Positions 1 to 7,042 of a DNA stretch of 36,728 bases are shown one piece after another (the stretch's first letter is position 1; each line of letters starts with the position of its first letter). A model generated the notes under the pieces. It was not told the origin of the DNA. It saw only the letters and a program-made list of their open reading frames with translations, and made no database searches. Source of the DNA: an uncultured Clostridia bacterium (GTDB taxonomy: Bacteria; Bacillota; Clostridia; Christensenellales; Borkfalkiaceae); contig CANRDY010000013.1 of assembly GCA_947629515.1 (NCBI GenBank), forward strand, positions 1-36,728. The letters run 5' to 3'. The position numbers were made by a program, and so were the translations under genes.

Positions 1-96
1 GTAAAAGGGCGTAAATTTTAACGGAAAAGGAGCCGAAAAGGTATTTTTATTTGCGGTAAATTCGTCTCGTACCTTTGCGAGGGCGCGGGCAAGAGC

Positions 97-765
97 GTGC
101 TGTTGTTGCACGGGTACGGCTCTTGCAAGGAGAGTTTTTACTATCAGATAAAGTTTTTGAGCGGATATTTCAGAACGATAGCCCCCGACTTTGCGGGGTT
201 CGGCGCAAGCGACGCGCCCGCAACGCCATATTCGGTCGGCGACTACGCGGCATGGCTTAAAGAGTTCATTTTAAGGACGGGGGCGCAGAACTGCCATGTG
301 CTGGCGCACTCGTTCGGGGCGCGCGTGGCGTTAAAGCTCTTTTCCGAAGAACCCGCGCTCGCCGACAGGATAGTTATAACGGGCGGGGCGGGGCTGGTAA
401 AACCCCGTTCGGCGGCATATATTCGGCGGGTAAAGGCGTACAGAGCCGTAAAAAAGTTGTTCCCCGCTCTCGCCGAAAGGGCGTTCGGAAGCAAAGAGTA
501 CCGCGCCCTTCCCCCCGACATGAAAACGAGCTATAAGCTCATCGTAAACGAGGACTTGAAAGACTGCGCAAGGCGCGTAAAAAACCCCGTGCTCCTCGTC
601 TACGGAAGCGCGGATAAAGTTACCCCGCCTTTCGAAGAGGGCGAAACCTTCAATAAACTCATTCGGGGCAGCAGGTTTTTGGTGACTCAAGGCGGGCACT
701 TCTGCTTTTCGGAACACCCCGAACTTTTCAACAAAAATATACTGCAATTCTATACGGAGAAGTAA
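97..765 (+). CDS. Alpha/beta-hydrolase fold protein
   Basis: A probable serine hydrolase of the alpha/beta-hydrolase fold; its substrate cannot be told. Visible family marks are the oxyanion-hole motif LLLHGYG at the start, a nucleophile elbow AHSFG near residue 70, an acid in GSADKVTP near residue 170 and a late His in GGHFCFSEHPE, giving a full Ser-Asp-His triad. The listed start is the first standard codon (GTG). The reading frame stays open back to a stop at 19-21, and the upstream codons read like the usual first strands of the fold, ending in YLCEGAGKSVLLLHG. A ribosome site AAGGAG at 27-32 sits 10 bases before an in-frame ATT at 43, so the real protein may start there. It is followed at 897 by the murF-like gene on the same strand; no functional link is evident. 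Fold is sure, function unknown. Confidence 0.85.
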   Translation: MLLLHGYGSCKESFYYQIKFLSGYFRTIAPDFAGFGASDAPATPYSVGDYAAWLKEFILRTGAQNCHVLAHSFGARVALKLFSEEPALADRIVITGGAGLVKPRSAAYIRRVKAYRAVKKLFPALAERAFGSKEYRALPPDMKTSYKLIVNEDLKDCARRVKNPVLLVYGSADKVTPPFEEGETFNKLIRGSRFLVTQGGHFCFSEHPELFNKNILQFYTEK

Positions 766-865
766 AAACAACGCGTGGCGGTAAAAACCGTATCCGACGA
801 TAAAAACAACGCGCGGCAAAAAACTTTATTTTGAGTAACGTAATTTACACACAGCAATAAAAAAA

Positions 866-881
866 GCCGATATATATCGGC
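866..881. other. Perfect 16-bp palindrome before murF
   Basis: GCCGATATATATCGGC is a perfect palindrome just after an A-run (859-865) and 15 bases before the murF start. Read on the minus strand it is a short hairpin followed by seven T, like a terminator, but no minus-strand gene lies nearby. Read on the plus strand it would form a hairpin in the murF leader. Its role is unknown. Confidence 0.4.
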
Positions 882-896
882 GTTAAAGGTGCGGAA

Positions 897-2495
897 ATGT
901 TTTTCATCTCACCCGCAAAGACCGCCGAGTGCGTTGCGGTCGCGGCAATATTTTCAATATTTTTTTGCGTGACTTTGCTGAGGGTGGCGGGAATTTTGCA
1001 GAACCTCGGTTACAGTCCCAAAAAGCTCTTTTTATGGGCGGGCAAAAAGAACAACCCCGCGTTGCTTCGTCAAAGCCTTTTGACGATGCTGTGCGCGCTG
1101 TCGTCGGCGGTGTTGTCGCTGGCGTTCTGGTTCGCGGGGGAGTGGGCGGCAGTCGCGGGCGCGGCGGCGTTCGTGATATTCTTCGCGCTGTACGCCGTCG
1201 CCGACAAAAAGGCTGAAAAGCGCACGCACGCCTCTTTCACGCCCCGCTTCACAAGGCTGTACGCACTGCTCTTTTTCATAGTAGCCGTGCTCGCGTACCT
1301 TTGCGTCTGCCTTTTGAACTTCGCTTCGGAAGTGTGGAAAAACGATGTGTTCACCCTTTTCAGATATGTTCCGCTTGCGATCTTTCCCCTTTTGTCTTTG
1401 CCGCTGACGGCGTTGGCGTGCGTTATTTCGTTTGTCGTCGAAGCGCCTCTGAATAACTCCTACGTCCGCAAGGCAGAAAAAAAGCTGTCGGCTTCAAAAT
1501 TGAAAGTCATAGCCGTAACGGGCAGTTACGGCAAGACGAGCGTAAAAAACATACTCTCGACCGTGCTTTCGCAGAAGTTCTCGGTTCTGTCCACGCCCCG
1601 CTCATACAACACGCCCGCGGGGATAGCCCTCACACTTAACGGTTCGGATCTCGAAAAATACGATATATTCATAGCCGAAATGGGGGCGAGGAACGTGGGT
1701 GATATTTCGGAGCTCTGCAAAATTTGCCCCCCGAATATATCGGTTTTAACGGGCATTTGCCCCCAGCACCTCGAAACTTTCAAAACGCTTGAAAATATCG
1801 TAGAAGAGAAGGGGAAGGCAATTGCCGCCGCAAGCGATTTGGCCGTGATCGCCCCCGACGCGTTCGAATATTATAAGGACTGCGAGGCGAAAAAAGTCGA
1901 AGCCGACTGCGTGCGCGACATAGTCTGCGGCACGGACGGCACGGCTTTCACCCTCTTTCACGGCGGCGAAGAGAGGAGAGTTAAAATTAAACTGCTCGGC
2001 GGGCACTCGGCAACTAACTGCGCCCTTGCCGCCGAGGTCGCGTTCGCGCTGGGAATGAGCCTCGACGAGGTGTGCTCGGGGCTTGAAAAGTGCGAATTTA
2101 TCGCGCACCGCCTCGAACTTATGCAGAGCGAGGGGGTATATGTGCTCGACGACGGCTACAACTCCAACGTTGTCGGCGCGCGTTCCGCGCTTGCCGCCCT
2201 TCGGCTTTTCGGGGGTTCGAAGATCTGCGTTACCCCCGGGCTTGTCGAGCTGGGCGTTCTGGAAGAGAGCGAAAATTACGCCCTCGGCGGCGAACTCGTC
2301 GGGCTTGACTGCGTGATACTCGTGGGCGAAACGCTGATAACGCCCGTAAAAGAGGGCTATCTCGACGGCGGCGGCGATCCCCAAAAACTGCTTACCGCGC
2401 CCGACCTCAAAGCCGCGGAAGAGCTGTTGCGCGGCGTCCTTCAAAAGGGCGACTGCGTTCTCTTCCTCAACGATTTGCCCGATATATATGTATAG
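897..2495 (+). CDS. murF: MurF-type Mur ligase with N-terminal membrane domain
   Basis: UDP-N-acetylmuramoyl-tripeptide--D-alanyl-D-alanine ligase family, which adds D-Ala-D-Ala to the muropeptide precursor with ATP. The ligase part begins near residue 200: P-loop GSYGKTS at 209-215, SYNTPAGIA at 236-244, EMGARNVGDI at 261-270, CPQHLETF at 288-295 and EKGKAI at 304-309 are typical of the central domain, and the C-terminal domain runs to LNDLPDIYV. Unlike the usual protein of about 450 residues, this one has 532 because about 190 residues with some five hydrophobic segments (roughly 8-35, 60-80, 83-103, 120-142, 155-182) precede the ligase. It should therefore sit in the membrane, catalytic part in the cytosol. 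The next plus-strand gene is ddl, which makes its substrate. ATG start with an AAAGGTG site just upstream. It could act in a side pathway if a standard murF exists elsewhere. Confidence 0.85.
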   Translation: MFFISPAKTAECVAVAAIFSIFFCVTLLRVAGILQNLGYSPKKLFLWAGKKNNPALLRQSLLTMLCALSSAVLSLAFWFAGEWAAVAGAAAFVIFFALYAVADKKAEKRTHASFTPRFTRLYALLFFIVAVLAYLCVCLLNFASEVWKNDVFTLFRYVPLAIFPLLSLPLTALACVISFVVEAPLNNSYVRKAEKKLSASKLKVIAVTGSYGKTSVKNILSTVLSQKFSVLSTPRSYNTPAGIALTLNGSDLEKYDIFIAEMGARNVGDISELCKICPPNISVLTGICPQHLETFKTLENIVEEKGKAIAAASDLAVIAPDAFEYYKDCEAKKVEADCVRDIVCGTDGTAFTLFHGGEERRVKIKLLGGHSATNCALAAEVAFALGMSLDEVCSGLEKCEFIAHRLELMQSEGVYVLDDGYNSNVVGARSALAALRLFGGSKICVTPGLVELGVLEESENYALGGELVGLDCVILVGETLITPVKEGYLDGGGDPQKLLTAPDLKAAEELLRGVLQKGDCVLFLNDLPDIYV

Positions 2496-2638
2496 CAAAC
2501 GTTCCGTTTGATCAAGTGTCTTAACGGCGGGGAAGCAAGACAAGCGGAGGGGCTGTTCAACGCGAGCAAGCGTTCCGCATGAGCAAGTGTCTTAACGGCG
2601 TTGAGGGTATACGTGCGTGCGTGCTGTTCAACGCAAGG
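2496..2638 (+). repeat. Intergenic repeat, family C, two direct units
   Basis: Two direct units follow murF immediately. Each has a CGTTCCG-type element, then CAAGTGTCTTAACGGCG, about 30 variable bases, then GCTGTTCAACGC. Related units occur at 35449-35516 and, in the opposite orientation, as a tandem block at 36029-36243. No coding content is evident. Confidence 0.75.
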
Positions 2639-2650
2639 CACCCCCCTCTT

Positions 2651-2790
2651 TCATTCTCCCCCCTCGCAAGCGAAGGGGGGGGGAAAGGAAAAATATTCGC
2701 GCCCCTTCGTTTACGAGGGGGAGCTGTCCGCAACGCGGACTGAGGGGGTGTTTTCAAAATATTATCGGAGCAACATACGGCACTGTCATT
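2651..2790 (+). repeat. Intergenic repeat, family B, copy 1
   Basis: About 140 bases shared with 5697-5840. The common parts are a C-rich/G-rich hairpin, GGAAAAATATTCGC, GGGGGAGCTGTC, a short stem, GACTGAGGGGGTGTTTT, ATTATCGGAGCAACATA and CACTGTCATT. The short stem at 2726-2740 is GTCCGC/GCGGAC, while the other copy keeps pairing with a different sequence. With family C this fills the 400-base gap between murF and ddl; no gene is seen there. Confidence 0.8.
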
Positions 2791-2897
2791 AGTACACTGC
2801 ATAACAACCCCCGCTCGGCGCGCTTAATTTTTTCAAATACCACCGCCAAAATCCCCGATCCACCAAAGCAAAAAAAATTGCGGAGGTGAATTTTTTT

Positions 2898-4145
2898 ATG
2901 AACGTCATTGTTGCGTTCGGCGGCGCGTCGAACGAAAACGAGATTTCGTGCGTCACGGGTATTATGGCGGCAAACGTCCTCTTAAAGCGGGGCGTAAGGG
3001 TCGTTCCTCTTTACATATCGCAGGACGGCGTCTTTTATACGGGCGAAAAGCTGTTCGAAATTTCGGCTTTCGCCGCCCTCGACAAACCCGCCCTCGATAA
3101 AACTCTTAATAAACCCGCTCCGGATCGACCCCTTATTGACCCCTCGGTCGAACCCGCCCGTTGCGATCCTTCCCCCAACGCCCGCGGTCAAACCCCGAAC
3201 GCCCTTTTGAGCCGCGCTCCCAAGCCCCGCCCCGAGCTGTACAAAAAGGGCTTTAAGCGCGCGATAGTCGCCGACGGCGGGCTGTACGAACTTTCGAAGA
3301 GCGGGAAGATAAAGAGGTTTTACAAAGCCGACTGCCTTTTGAACTGCTGTCACGGCGGAAGCGGCGAGGGCGGCGGGCTTTCGGGGCTGTGCGCCATGGC
3401 GGGCATACCCCTTGCGGGTTCTGATGAGTTCGCCTCGTCGGCGTTCCTCAACAAGTACTACACAAAGCTCGTGCTCGAAGCCCTCGGCGTGCGCACCGCG
3501 CCCTTTAAAAAAATTACGTCCGCAGACGACAAAGAAAGCCTCGCTTCGCTCGGCTTCCCCCTCATAATAAAGCCCCTCACCCTCGGTTCGAGCATAGGGG
3601 TCGAAAAGGTCGAAAACCCCGAAGAGCTTGCGGAGGCGTTGAACACGGCGTTTGCCCTCGACGGCGGCGCGATAGCCGAAAAGTACCTCTTCCCGCGGCG
3701 CGAGATAAACTGCGCGGCATACCGCACTTTGCTGGGCGTACAGGTCACCGAGTGCGAGGAATCGCTCTTCGGCGGCGGAGTGTTCACCTTTGAGGATAAG
3801 TACGGCGGCGGTGGAAGATCGGTCTTTCCCGCCGATATCCCCCAAGAGCTTTCAAGCGAAATCAAGGACATCACAAAAAGGGTGTTCGCCGCCCTCGGCA
3901 TGCGCGGGATAGCCCGCTTCGACTTCATCGTCTGCGGCGGGGAGATTTATTTGAGCGAGGTCAACACCGTGCCCGGTTCGCTCTCGCAGTACCTCGTCTC
4001 GCGCTCCTATCGGGAGTTCGGCGAAGTGCTCTTAAAAATTATCGAAGAGGCGCGCGCCTCTTTTTACGGCGGTAAAAAGGCGATAATAACTACGGGAATA
4101 CTGCGGAATATACCCTCAAACGCTTGTAAAATGCGCCCCAAATAA
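2898..4145 (+). CDS. ddl: D-alanine--D-alanine ligase
   Basis: ATP-dependent joining of two D-Ala to give the dipeptide used by MurF. ATP-grasp features are seen in order: N-terminal FGGASNENEIS with the active-site Glu at residue 15, KPLTLGSSIGVEKV near 226, EKYLFPRREINCA near 262, and near the end FDFIVCGGEIYLSEVNTVPG with the metal-binding Glu and Asn. The ATG at 2898 is preferred over the in-frame GTG at 2886, because GGAGG at 2882-2886 then lies 11 bases upstream and the protein begins with the family strand MNVIVAFGGA. At 415 residues it is longer than the usual 300-370: residues about 58-110 form a Pro/Asp-rich insertion with echoes of the unit DKPALDK, not seen in standard Ddl. The preceding plus-strand gene is murF. 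Confidence 0.93.
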   Translation: MNVIVAFGGASNENEISCVTGIMAANVLLKRGVRVVPLYISQDGVFYTGEKLFEISAFAALDKPALDKTLNKPAPDRPLIDPSVEPARCDPSPNARGQTPNALLSRAPKPRPELYKKGFKRAIVADGGLYELSKSGKIKRFYKADCLLNCCHGGSGEGGGLSGLCAMAGIPLAGSDEFASSAFLNKYYTKLVLEALGVRTAPFKKITSADDKESLASLGFPLIIKPLTLGSSIGVEKVENPEELAEALNTAFALDGGAIAEKYLFPRREINCAAYRTLLGVQVTECEESLFGGGVFTFEDKYGGGGRSVFPADIPQELSSEIKDITKRVFAALGMRGIARFDFIVCGGEIYLSEVNTVPGSLSQYLVSRSYREFGEVLLKIIEEARASFYGGKKAIITTGILRNIPSNACKMRPK

Positions 4146-4153
4146 GTTATAAT
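4124..4153 (+). promoter_or_regulatory. Probable promoter for icd
   Basis: TTGTAA, 18 bases, then TATAAT, overlapping the end of ddl. This predicts a leader of about 120 bases before icd. I saw no recognisable riboswitch in the leader. Confidence 0.5.
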
Positions 4154-4283
4154 TATATAAAAATAACGCAAGCCGCGCGCCGTTAAACAGACTTTCCCCG
4201 CAAGATAGCTTAAAAAGTTTGAACGGCAGGGTCGGGCTTTTTGGTTCACCCAAAATAAGACCTTTTGCGCGCAAGGAGAAAGA

Positions 4284-5492
4284 ATGGGCAAGATAGCCAT
4301 GACTACCCCCATAGTGGAGATGGACGGCGACGAAATGACCCGCGTTTTATGGCGTTGGGTCAAGGACATACTCATAACGCCCTACGTCGACCTTAAAACC
4401 GAGTACTACGACTTGGGGCTTAAAGAGCGCGATAAAACCTGCGACGAAGTTACCGTAAAGAGCGCGGAGGCAACAAAACGGTTGGGCGTTGCCGTAAAGT
4501 GCGCCACCATAACTCCCAACGCGCAGAGGGTGGAGGAGTACAACTTAAAGGAGATGTGGAAAAGCCCCAACGGCACTATACGGCGTATTCTCGACGGCAC
4601 GGTGTTCCGCGCGCCCATTCCCGTAAAGGGCATATCCCCCCTTGTGAGCGGCTGGAAAAAGCCGATAGTCATCGCCCGTCACGCCTACGGCGACATATAC
4701 AACGCCGTCGAGGACAGAGCGGGCGCGGGCGAGAGCGCGTACCTCGTAATAGAGGACGAAAGGGGGAAGGAAGTTCGCCGCAAGCTCATTCACGCCTTTA
4801 AGGGCGACGGTATAGTGCAGGGAGTGCACAACCTCGACGGGTCGGTCTCGTCGTTCGCCCGCAGCTGTTTCACCTACGCGCTCTCCGAAAAGTTGCCCGT
4901 GTGGTTCGGCGCAAAGGATACCATTTCAAAGATCTACGACCACCGATTTAAGGATATCTTTGCCGAAATTTACGAACGCGAATTTAAGGAACGCTTCGAA
5001 GAGGCGGGGATATACTACATGTACACCCTTATAGACGACGCCGTCGCGCGCATCGTTAAGAGCGAGGGGGGCGTTTTGTGGGTGTGTAAGAACTACGACG
5101 GCGACGTCATGAGCGACATGGTCGCCTCGGCATACGGCTCGTTGGGGCTGATGAGCTCGGTGCTCGTCTCGCCCGACGGGAACTTCGAGTACGAGGCGGC
5201 GCACGGTACGGTAACGCGCCACTATATGCGGCACTTAAAGGGCGAAAAGACTTCCACCAACCCCATAGCCACCATATGGGCGTGGACGGGCGCGCTCAGA
5301 AAGCGGGGCGAAAAGGACAACAATTCCGCCCTTTGCGAGTTGGCGGACAGGCTCGAACGGGCGTGTATCGATACCATCGAAAGCGGGTTTATGACGGGCG
5401 ATCTTTTGCCCCTTTTCCATCGCGACGGCGTGGAACCCGTTGTGTTGGGGAGCGAGGAGTTTTTACAAAAAATCGCCACTTTGCTGCCGTAA
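4284..5492 (+). CDS. icd: NADP-dependent isocitrate dehydrogenase
   Basis: Oxidative decarboxylation of isocitrate to 2-oxoglutarate with NADP; a cytosolic homodimer of the eukaryote-like (IDP, type II) subfamily. The 402-residue length is normal for that subfamily. Visible marks are the N-terminal [31 protein letters not shown] followed by [18 protein letters not shown] (isocitrate-binding Ser/Asn/Arg region), [27 protein letters not shown] with metal-binding Asp residues, and [10 protein letters not shown] with the NADP-contacting segment. The start ATG has an AAGGAG site about 8 bases upstream. It seems to be a single-gene unit, with its own promoter-like sequence and a repeat directly after the stop; no other TCA-cycle gene is nearby. 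It probably serves glutamate/2-oxoglutarate supply. Confidence 0.96.
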   Translation: MGKIAMTTPIVEMDGDEMTRVLWRWVKDILITPYVDLKTEYYDLGLKERDKTCDEVTVKSAEATKRLGVAVKCATITPNAQRVEEYNLKEMWKSPNGTIRRILDGTVFRAPIPVKGISPLVSGWKKPIVIARHAYGDIYNAVEDRAGAGESAYLVIEDERGKEVRRKLIHAFKGDGIVQGVHNLDGSVSSFARSCFTYALSEKLPVWFGAKDTISKIYDHRFKDIFAEIYEREFKERFEEAGIYYMYTLIDDAVARIVKSEGGVLWVCKNYDGDVMSDMVASAYGSLGLMSSVLVSPDGNFEYEAAHGTVTRHYMRHLKGEKTSTNPIATIWAWTGALRKRGEKDNNSALCELADRLERACIDTIESGFMTGDLLPLFHRDGVEPVVLGSEEFLQKIATLLP

Positions 5493-5501
5493 ACTTCGTA
5501 T

Positions 5502-5658
5502 AACTCCCGAAAAGCCCGAATAAGCGGCGTTCTGCTGTGTCGCGCTTGCGCACTCCTCGGTTACGTACTTCTGTGTACGCTCCCTTCGTCGTTTACGCAC
5601 GCTCCTTGCATAACTTGCTTCTTCGAACTTTCTAACTTCGTTCTTGCAAGGGCAACCA
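5502..5658 (+). repeat. Intergenic repeat, family A, copy 1
   Basis: About 155 bases starting 9 bases after the icd stop. Related copies follow the YloV gene (22521-22667) and the giant helicase gene (30742-30896), all in the same orientation relative to the gene before them. Shared blocks are CGTTCTGCTGTGTC, a small hairpin, CTCCTTGCATAACT and CGAACTTTCTAACTTCGT. The hairpin here is CGTAC/GTACG at 5564-5579; the other copies have CTTAC/GTAAG at the same place. Confidence 0.8.
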
Positions 5659-5696
5659 AACCTTTTTCACTTCGTACGGGCAACCCCCACCTTTAA

Positions 5697-5840
5697 TTCC
5701 TCCCCCTTACCAAGGGGGAGGGAATAAGGAAAAAATATTCGCTCCCCTTCGCGGCAAGCCGCGAGGGGGAGCTGTCTGTGTAAACAGACTGAGGGGGTGT
5801 TTTCCAAATATTATCGGAGCAACATAAGGCACTGTCATTT
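5697..5840 (+). repeat. Intergenic repeat, family B, copy 2
   Basis: Second copy of the element at 2651-2790. It has a CTCCCCCTT hairpin, AATATTCGCTCCCC, GGGGGAGCTGTC, a short stem GTCTGT/ACAGAC at 5774-5789, GACTGAGGGGGTG and ATTATCGGAGCAACATA. The short stem differs in sequence from copy 1 but still pairs fully. Confidence 0.8.
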
Positions 5841-6027
5841 CGAACGACATGACACGCGCCATAGGCGCGGGATTGAGCGAGAGAATCCCCCCGTGGTCTG
5901 CTCGGGGCACTTTGAAACGCGAACCCTATTCTAAAATAATACCGCCTTGTTATAAAAACTCCGCTATACTGCGGAATAGATTTCTCCACTTCGCTCGCGT
6001 TCGCTTGCTTCGGTCGAAATGACAGTT
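5835..6027. repeat. Mosaic of TGTCATTTCGA-type repeats
   Basis: It begins CTGTCATTTCGAACGACATG and ends with TCGGTCGAAATGACAG, with CTCCGCTATACTGCGGAATAG in the middle. Pieces recur reversed at 35574-35885 (ATTCCGCAGTATAGCGGAG, CCTCGAAATGACAG, CCCGCGCC and CAGACCACGGGG). This resembles the small TGTCATTTCGA dispersed repeats known from many bacterial genomes. With the two elements before it, it accounts for most of the 630-base gene-free gap after icd. Confidence 0.6.
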
Positions 6028-6070
6028 ATTATTAGAAATTTCCCCCTTCCCTCGGCGGCGGTCTCCATTT

Positions 6071-6109
6071 AAAAAATCAACTCCCCCCGCGCGGAGCGCG
6101 GGGGGAGTT
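6071..6109 (-). terminator. Rho-independent terminator of the twin-peptide unit
   Basis: A 14-bp perfect stem (6079-6092 with 6096-6109, a C6/G6-rich helix with a 3-base loop) is followed on the minus strand by TTGATTTTTTAA. It lies 15 bases after the stop of the second peptide gene. Confidence 0.9.
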
Positions 6110-6124
6110 CTTCAAATGCTCTTA

Positions 6125-6217
6125 TCAGCCTGCGCAGTTGAGTACGACGTAGGCAAGGGGCGAAACCCCGTAAATTTCGTTTATTTCTTCCAATTCGTTA
6201 AGTTTGTCGTAAACCAT
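6125..6217 (-). CDS. 30-residue peptide B, paralogue of peptide A
   Basis: A tiny gene of unknown function, 30 codons, reading MVYDKLNELEEI, then NEIYGVSPLAYV, then VLNCAG. An ideal ribosome site AGGAGG (6230-6225) lies 7 bases before the ATG. It matches peptide A (6468-6560) at 24 of 30 positions with no gap. Among the 24 identical residues, 10 codons differ only silently, which argues for selection on the protein. The first half is acidic and likely helical (LNELEE); the second is hydrophobic with Tyr, one Pro and a single Cys at position 28. There is no signal peptide and no membrane segment of full length. It lies downstream of peptide A in the same predicted transcript, just before a strong terminator. 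It does not look like an AgrD-type autoinducer, and no RiPP enzyme, transporter or toxin partner is nearby. Translation is likely; the role is unknown. Confidence 0.8.
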   Translation of the reverse strand: MVYDKLNELEEINEIYGVSPLAYVVLNCAG

Positions 6218-6251
6218 CTGAAAACCTCCTTGAAAAGATATTTTCATACGT

Positions 6252-6452
6252 TGCGGCAATAAAGCCGCACTTTTTCTCGCGGCGGGTAAATGCCGCTTAA
6301 CTTTCCGCGGCGGGTAAAGCCGCTCCTGTCCTCGCGGCGGGTAAATGCCGCTCTCCTTTCGGTCTCAACGCCGCTTTGCCGCGGCAGTCAAAACCGATTG
6401 CTTTGCGCGGTCGCCAAAGACCGCCCGTTTTCTTGCGGCGAGCCTCGCCGCA
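6252..6452 (-). repeat. Array of seven mini-hairpins between the two peptide genes
   Basis: Seven short inverted repeats in a row, mostly GCGGC with GCCGC around a 3-8 base loop: 6252-6269, 6279-6296, 6307-6323, 6334-6351, 6370-6385, 6407-6424 and 6434-6452. Centres are spaced about 27, 28, 28, 35, 38 and 28 bases. In the transcript (minus strand) the linkers are purine-rich. Hairpins 2 to 4 are near copies of each other, the others differ in stem and loop. The stretch has no ATG in the sense direction and seems non-coding. Confidence 0.8.
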
Positions 6453-6467
6453 CTTGTTCCGCCTTGA

Positions 6468-6560
6468 TTATCTCGCGCACGAAAGCGTAACGTAAGCCAA
6501 GGGCGAAACCCCGTAGATTTCGTTTCTTTCTTCGAGTTCATTCAAGTAATCGTAGAACAT
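6468..6560 (-). CDS. 30-residue peptide A, first gene of the twin-peptide unit
   Basis: A tiny gene of unknown function, 30 codons, reading MFYDYLNELEER, then NEIYGVSPLAYV, then TLSCAR. AGGAGG (6574-6569) lies 8 bases before the ATG, and a consensus-like promoter lies about 60 bases upstream, so it should be well expressed. It shares 24 of 30 residues with peptide B, including the core NEIYGVSPLAYV and the Cys at 28; the changes are at positions 2, 5, 12, 25, 27 and 30. Shape: an acidic helical N-half, then a turn at Gly-Val-Ser-Pro and a hydrophobic C-end. Possible roles, all speculative, are a signalling peptide, a small regulator of a larger protein, a toxin, or a leader peptide acting on the hairpin array after it. 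I know of no family to place it in. Confidence 0.8.
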   Translation of the reverse strand: MFYDYLNELEERNEIYGVSPLAYVTLSCAR

Positions 6561-6623
6561 TGCAAATACCTCCTTAAAAGTATTCAACTTAAAATCAAGT
6601 TCCTTTGCCTTGATTTCGGTTGC

Positions 6624-6652
6624 AGTATAGCATTAATTTTTTTGTTAGTCAA
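6624..6652 (-). promoter_or_regulatory. Strong sigma-A promoter of the twin-peptide unit
   Basis: On the minus strand, TTGACT (6652-6647), a 17-base spacer and TATACT (6629-6624). The expected transcript starts near 6617 and has a leader of about 57 bases before peptide A. The area upstream (6650-6790) is very AT-rich, as expected for an active promoter. Confidence 0.85.
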
Positions 6653-6845
6653 TAACATTTTAACATTTTTTAAAAATTTTATTTTTGTGAATTTCTAACA
6701 ATATTATATGTGAACACCTATAAAATATGTTAATTTTCCGTTAATGAACAAAAAAATTGTAAAAAATTTTCACGCTTAACAAAATCTTTTGTTAATTAAC
6801 ATTTTTCGCGCGGAAAGTGAAAACTGCTTTAACGGCTTTGTTAAA

Positions 6846-6886
6846 ATCAACAAAAAACCCCTCTCCGACGACTTTTCGGAGAGGGG
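6846..6886 (-). terminator. Terminator after the LytM-like gene
   Basis: A 10-bp stem CCCCTCTCCG/CGGAGAGGGG (6858-6867 with 6877-6886) is followed on the minus strand by TTTTTTGTTGATTTT. The 155 bases between it and the gene stop hold T/A-rich runs and one GCGGC/GCCGC hairpin (6944-6961) like those of the mini-hairpin array; no gene is seen. The remaining gene-free stretch 6653-6845 is AT-rich promoter upstream sequence. Confidence 0.85.
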
Positions 6887-7042
6887 AGAGGGCGGGCTTC
6901 GGGGGGAATTTGCGCCCGCCTTTTTGTTGTTTTTTATTTTTTTGCGGCGATTTTTTGCCGCTTTTTATAAAATTTTCAACCTCGTTTTCGACTTCCGACC
7001 GCGTTCCGGACTTTCAACGGCTTTCAACCGCTTTTCGGTCTT

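Noticed and set aside
5530-5640. A conserved small protein encoded on the minus strand of family A repeats
   Set aside because: Frames starting at the shared ATGCAAGGA end at different lengths (about 13-17 codons) with unrelated residues in the three copies; a structural, not coding, constraint fits better.
6125-6560. AgrD-type cyclic autoinducer peptides
   Set aside because: The single Cys is two residues from the C-terminus, there is no acidic C-terminal tail after a thiolactone core, and no agrB-like gene is nearby.
6944-6966. A plus-strand terminator (GCGGC/GCCGC stem followed by TTTTTAT)
   Set aside because: No plus-strand gene precedes it; it lies in the 3' region of the minus-strand LytM gene and is more like one of the mini-hairpins.
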